From WLMZ01 sp039920665 (lineage in GTDB: Bacteria > Actinomycetota > Acidimicrobiia > Acidimicrobiales > Ilumatobacteraceae), in the NCBI GenBank assembly GCA_039920665.1, contig JBDSDH010000141.1, forward strand, positions 4,282 through 68,281: DNA of 64,000 nt. The letters run 5' to 3'. This document shows, one piece after another, positions 62,128 through 64,000 of this stretch. Each line of letters starts with the position of its first letter. Within the stretch, counting starts at the first letter, position 1. Both the position numbers and the translations under genes were made by a program. The notes beneath the pieces are model-generated. The model did no database searches. It was not told the origin of the DNA and saw only the letters and a program-made list of their open reading frames with translations.

Positions 62128-63105
62128 ATGCGCGCCGATGCTGGTCGATTTGCTCCGTCGCCGAGCGGCGATCTGCATCTCGGCAACCTCCGCACGGCAT
62201 TGATCGCCTGGCTCTCGGCGCGCTCGGCCGGGCTCGAGTTCATCGTCCGGATGGAAGACCTCGACCGGGTGACGTCGTCGGTCGCGCACGAGGCGGCTCA
62301 GCTTCGCCAGCTGGCTGCCATCGGTATCGATTGGGATGGTGCTGTTGTGCGCCAGAGCGAGCGGTTCACCCGGTACGACGAGGCGATTGCCCAACTCGCC
62401 GCAGCCGGTTGCACCTACGAATGCTTTTGCACCCGGCGTGAGATCCGAGAGGCAGCGGCTGCGCCCAACGGCCAGCCCGCCGGGTCGTGGTCCCGGCAAT
62501 CGGGGCGAGAAGGCAATGTGCTGATCGCCGATGGCGCATACCCCGGCACATGCCGAGGACTCAGCGATGCTGACCGTCAGCAATTGAGGGCGGTCGGCCG
62601 CGAGCCGGCGATCCGGTTGCGTGCCGACGGCGTGGTCGTGTCGGTCGAGGACCTTGGATTCGGAACCGTTCGCGGCGCGGTCGACGACGTCGTGCTGCGC
62701 CGCAACGACGGCGTGCCGGCCTACAACCTCGCCGTGGTCGTCGACGACGCCGCCCAAGGTGTCGGCGAGGTGGTGCGCGGCGATGATCTACTCGCCTCGA
62801 CGCCGCGCCAGGTGCGGCTCCAGCAACTGCTCGGGGTACCCACGCCCCGGTATCGCCATGTGCCGTTGGTGCTCGGTGCCGACGGCGTGCGGTTGGCCAA
62901 ACGCCATGGCGCAGTCACCCTCGCCGATCTCGCCGCGCGGGGCATCGATGCGGACAACGTGCGGTCGATGATGGCCGCCAGCATCGATCTGACCGAACCA
63001 GGCGAACCGGTGACGATGATCGATCTCCTCGCTCGATTCGACCCGAACCTGATCCGGCGAGAACCGTGGATCCTGCCCATCGACCTGCAACGATCAGAGC
63101 TGTGA
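62128..63105 (+). CDS. gluQ: Glutamyl-Q tRNA(Asp) synthetase
   Basis: A 325-aa truncated glutamyl-tRNA synthetase paralogue without the anticodon-binding domain. FAPSPSGDLHLGNLRTALIAWL holds the HIGH-like motif (HLGN). RMEDLDRV binds glutamate. ECFCTRREI (Cys99, Cys101) with AYPGTCRGL (Tyr and Cys about 147-151) is the zinc site of GluQ-RS. RLAKRHGAVTL is the KMSKS-like motif. It attaches glutamate to queuosine in tRNA(Asp). ATG chosen with CACAAT 7 bases upstream. The 2OG oxygenase GTG overlaps its stop (GTGA), which is unusual company for gluQ. Confidence 0.92.
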   Translation: MRADAGRFAPSPSGDLHLGNLRTALIAWLSARSAGLEFIVRMEDLDRVTSSVAHEAAQLRQLAAIGIDWDGAVVRQSERFTRYDEAIAQLAAAGCTYECFCTRREIREAAAAPNGQPAGSWSRQSGREGNVLIADGAYPGTCRGLSDADRQQLRAVGREPAIRLRADGVVVSVEDLGFGTVRGAVDDVVLRRNDGVPAYNLAVVVDDAAQGVGEVVRGDDLLASTPRQVRLQQLLGVPTPRYRHVPLVLGADGVRLAKRHGAVTLADLAARGIDADNVRSMMAASIDLTEPGEPVTMIDLLARFDPNLIRREPWILPIDLQRSEL

Positions 63106-63722
63106 ATTTACCCGCACGTGCACCAGTTCTCGAATCCGAACTCGATGATCTGCAGCGGGTGCTGGGTTACGTCGACGCCATTGACGACAGCGGCGAGATC
63201 GTCGGCGTCGGCCAGGATCTGTACGTCACCTCGTTCTGGACGCCGCAGTTCTGCCGAGCGATCGTTCGCGCGAGCGAAGCGGTGGGCGCATTCGAGTTGC
63301 AGCCAGACGATCCGGTGCCCGGTCACGAGGTGTCGTTGGCGGTGATCAGCCCGCGTTTGTTCGAGTGCGTGCAAGCCGACATCGGCGAGCGGCTGTGGCC
63401 GCAGCTGCGCCAGGCATGGCCGTTCATCGACTACCACGGTCTGCGCGATGTGTTCGTGATCCGCTACGCGATCGGCGAGCAGGAAAGCCTGCGGATCCAT
63501 CACGATGTCGCTCAGGTGTCGGCGTCGATCAAGCTCAACGACGACTATGTCGGCGGCGAGCTCGAATTCCCGCTTCAGGGCTTCACAAACGCTGAGTTGC
63601 CCGTCGGGTCGCTGCTGGCGTGGCCGTCTCTGGTGACCCACCCCCACCAGACCAATCAGCTCCAGTCCGGTGTGAAGTACGCGCTCACCATCTGGTGCGA
63701 GCTGCCGACGTACATCGGCTGA
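63102..63722 (+). CDS. 2-oxoglutarate/Fe(II)-dependent oxygenase-like protein
   Basis: A 206-aa double-stranded beta-helix protein. The HxD iron motif is RIHHDVAQVS (His133, Asp135). ASIKLNDDYVGGELEFP is the strand typical of prolyl-hydroxylase-like enzymes. The distal His is in LVTHPHQTN (His180 or 182), and Lys192 in GVKYALTIW takes the place of the usual Arg that binds 2-oxoglutarate. The substrate may be a protein or amino acid residue. GTG start overlaps the gluQ stop, so the two are coupled. Confidence 0.82.
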   Translation: MNLPARAPVLESELDDLQRVLGYVDAIDDSGEIVGVGQDLYVTSFWTPQFCRAIVRASEAVGAFELQPDDPVPGHEVSLAVISPRLFECVQADIGERLWPQLRQAWPFIDYHGLRDVFVIRYAIGEQESLRIHHDVAQVSASIKLNDDYVGGELEFPLQGFTNAELPVGSLLAWPSLVTHPHQTNQLQSGVKYALTIWCELPTYIG

Positions 63723-64000
63723 TCGATCCCGGCTCCTGTCCGTTCGCCGTCGGAGTTCGCGAAAAGTTTCCGAAATGTCATCGCATTGCCACTCGAGGTG
63801 CCACGGCCCGACGATGCCCCACCGTTAAGGTTGTCGGTGCGCCATACCGACCGGATCACCGTCGGGCGGAACTCGGCAAGAGTGTTCACGCTGAGATCCG
63901 GGTAGGCGAACCTGGCCCTCTTGCCGAGGGCTTCGACTCCCCGCCGGATCCGTTGCACGGTGACGTTGCCGAAGCCCTCCGCGGGCCCGGTCGGTGCGGG
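63723..64000. other. right-edge segment without a firm gene
   Basis: One minus-strand frame stays open from the right edge down to 63656 (with RRGVEALGKRARFAYPDLS near its start), and its third-position GC is normal. It could be the 3' end of a gene entering from outside, overlapping the 2OG oxygenase by 67 bp. No family is recognised and no RNA or repeat is seen. Confidence 0.25.

Overview
This is a high-GC (roughly two thirds G+C) actinobacterial chromosome segment. Three things point there: the syntenic block crgA - pabA/trpG - pknB - pbpA - rodA - pstP - fhaB - fhaA - tRNA-Leu(CAG) at 10.6-20.0 kb, a PknG/GlnH/GlnX locus at 49-55 kb, and an F420-type luciferase-like oxidoreductase. Many GTG starts, a tRNA without encoded CCA and several apparently leaderless starts (a TAnnnT box 6-9 nt before the start codon) fit the same picture. 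The absence of pknA and the mix of catabolic genes suggest a deep-branching lineage such as Acidimicrobiia rather than Mycobacteriales; that placement is inference. No phage, IS element, CRISPR array or rRNA gene was seen.

Layout. 1-10.5 kb: a catabolic stretch with an Old-Yellow-Enzyme demethylase (cut by the left edge), a divergent Rieske oxygenase of the betaine-demethylase type, class V and class III PLP aminotransferases, two NTF2/SnoaL-like proteins, a TrmH methyltransferase, an FAD ferredoxin reductase, a MarR regulator and a thiolase. 10.6-20.1 kb: the cell-division and cell-wall signalling cluster plus tRNA-Leu. 20.1-24.3 kb: mixed genes (DUF3253 protein, TetR, nucleoside hydrolase, a GNAT gene broken by one amber codon, an M23 lipoprotein). 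24.3-28.0 kb: a three-subunit molybdenum hydroxylase. 28.1-29.9 kb: a GH13 glucosidase. 30-39.6 kb: one long minus-strand operon with an ABC peptide-type importer, an FGGY kinase, a sphingosine-phosphate-lyase-like PLP enzyme and a luciferase-like oxidoreductase, facing a divergent TetR gene with a 21-bp palindrome between them. 40.3-45.0 kb: two small proteins, then an SPFH/zinc-ribbon membrane module. 45.2-54.8 kb: an eight-gene minus-strand operon glnX-glnH-(helical protein)-pknG-PP2C-vWA-FHA-(small protein), with a divergent SNF2 helicase and a small partner at 55.0-58.5 kb. 58.6-63.7 kb: a zinc-ribbon membrane protein, a GGDEF/EAL protein, glutamyl-Q-tRNA(Asp) synthetase and a 2OG-Fe(II) oxygenase.

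The most interesting system is the 45-58.5 kb locus. A nutrient-sensing GlnX/GlnH/PknG pathway is merged in one coupled operon with a PP2C phosphatase, a vWA protein and an FHA protein, which resembles the kinase-phosphatase-vWA triads of Ter-type stress systems. It shares a repeat-bearing bidirectional promoter region with a SNF2 ATPase. Its kinase, phosphatase and FHA protein all carry short zinc ribbons. A second, independent kinase-phosphatase-FHA set (PknB/PstP/FhaA/FhaB) lies 25 kb away. Short tandem repeats of 9-15 bp recur in intergenic linkers and N-terminal coding regions.
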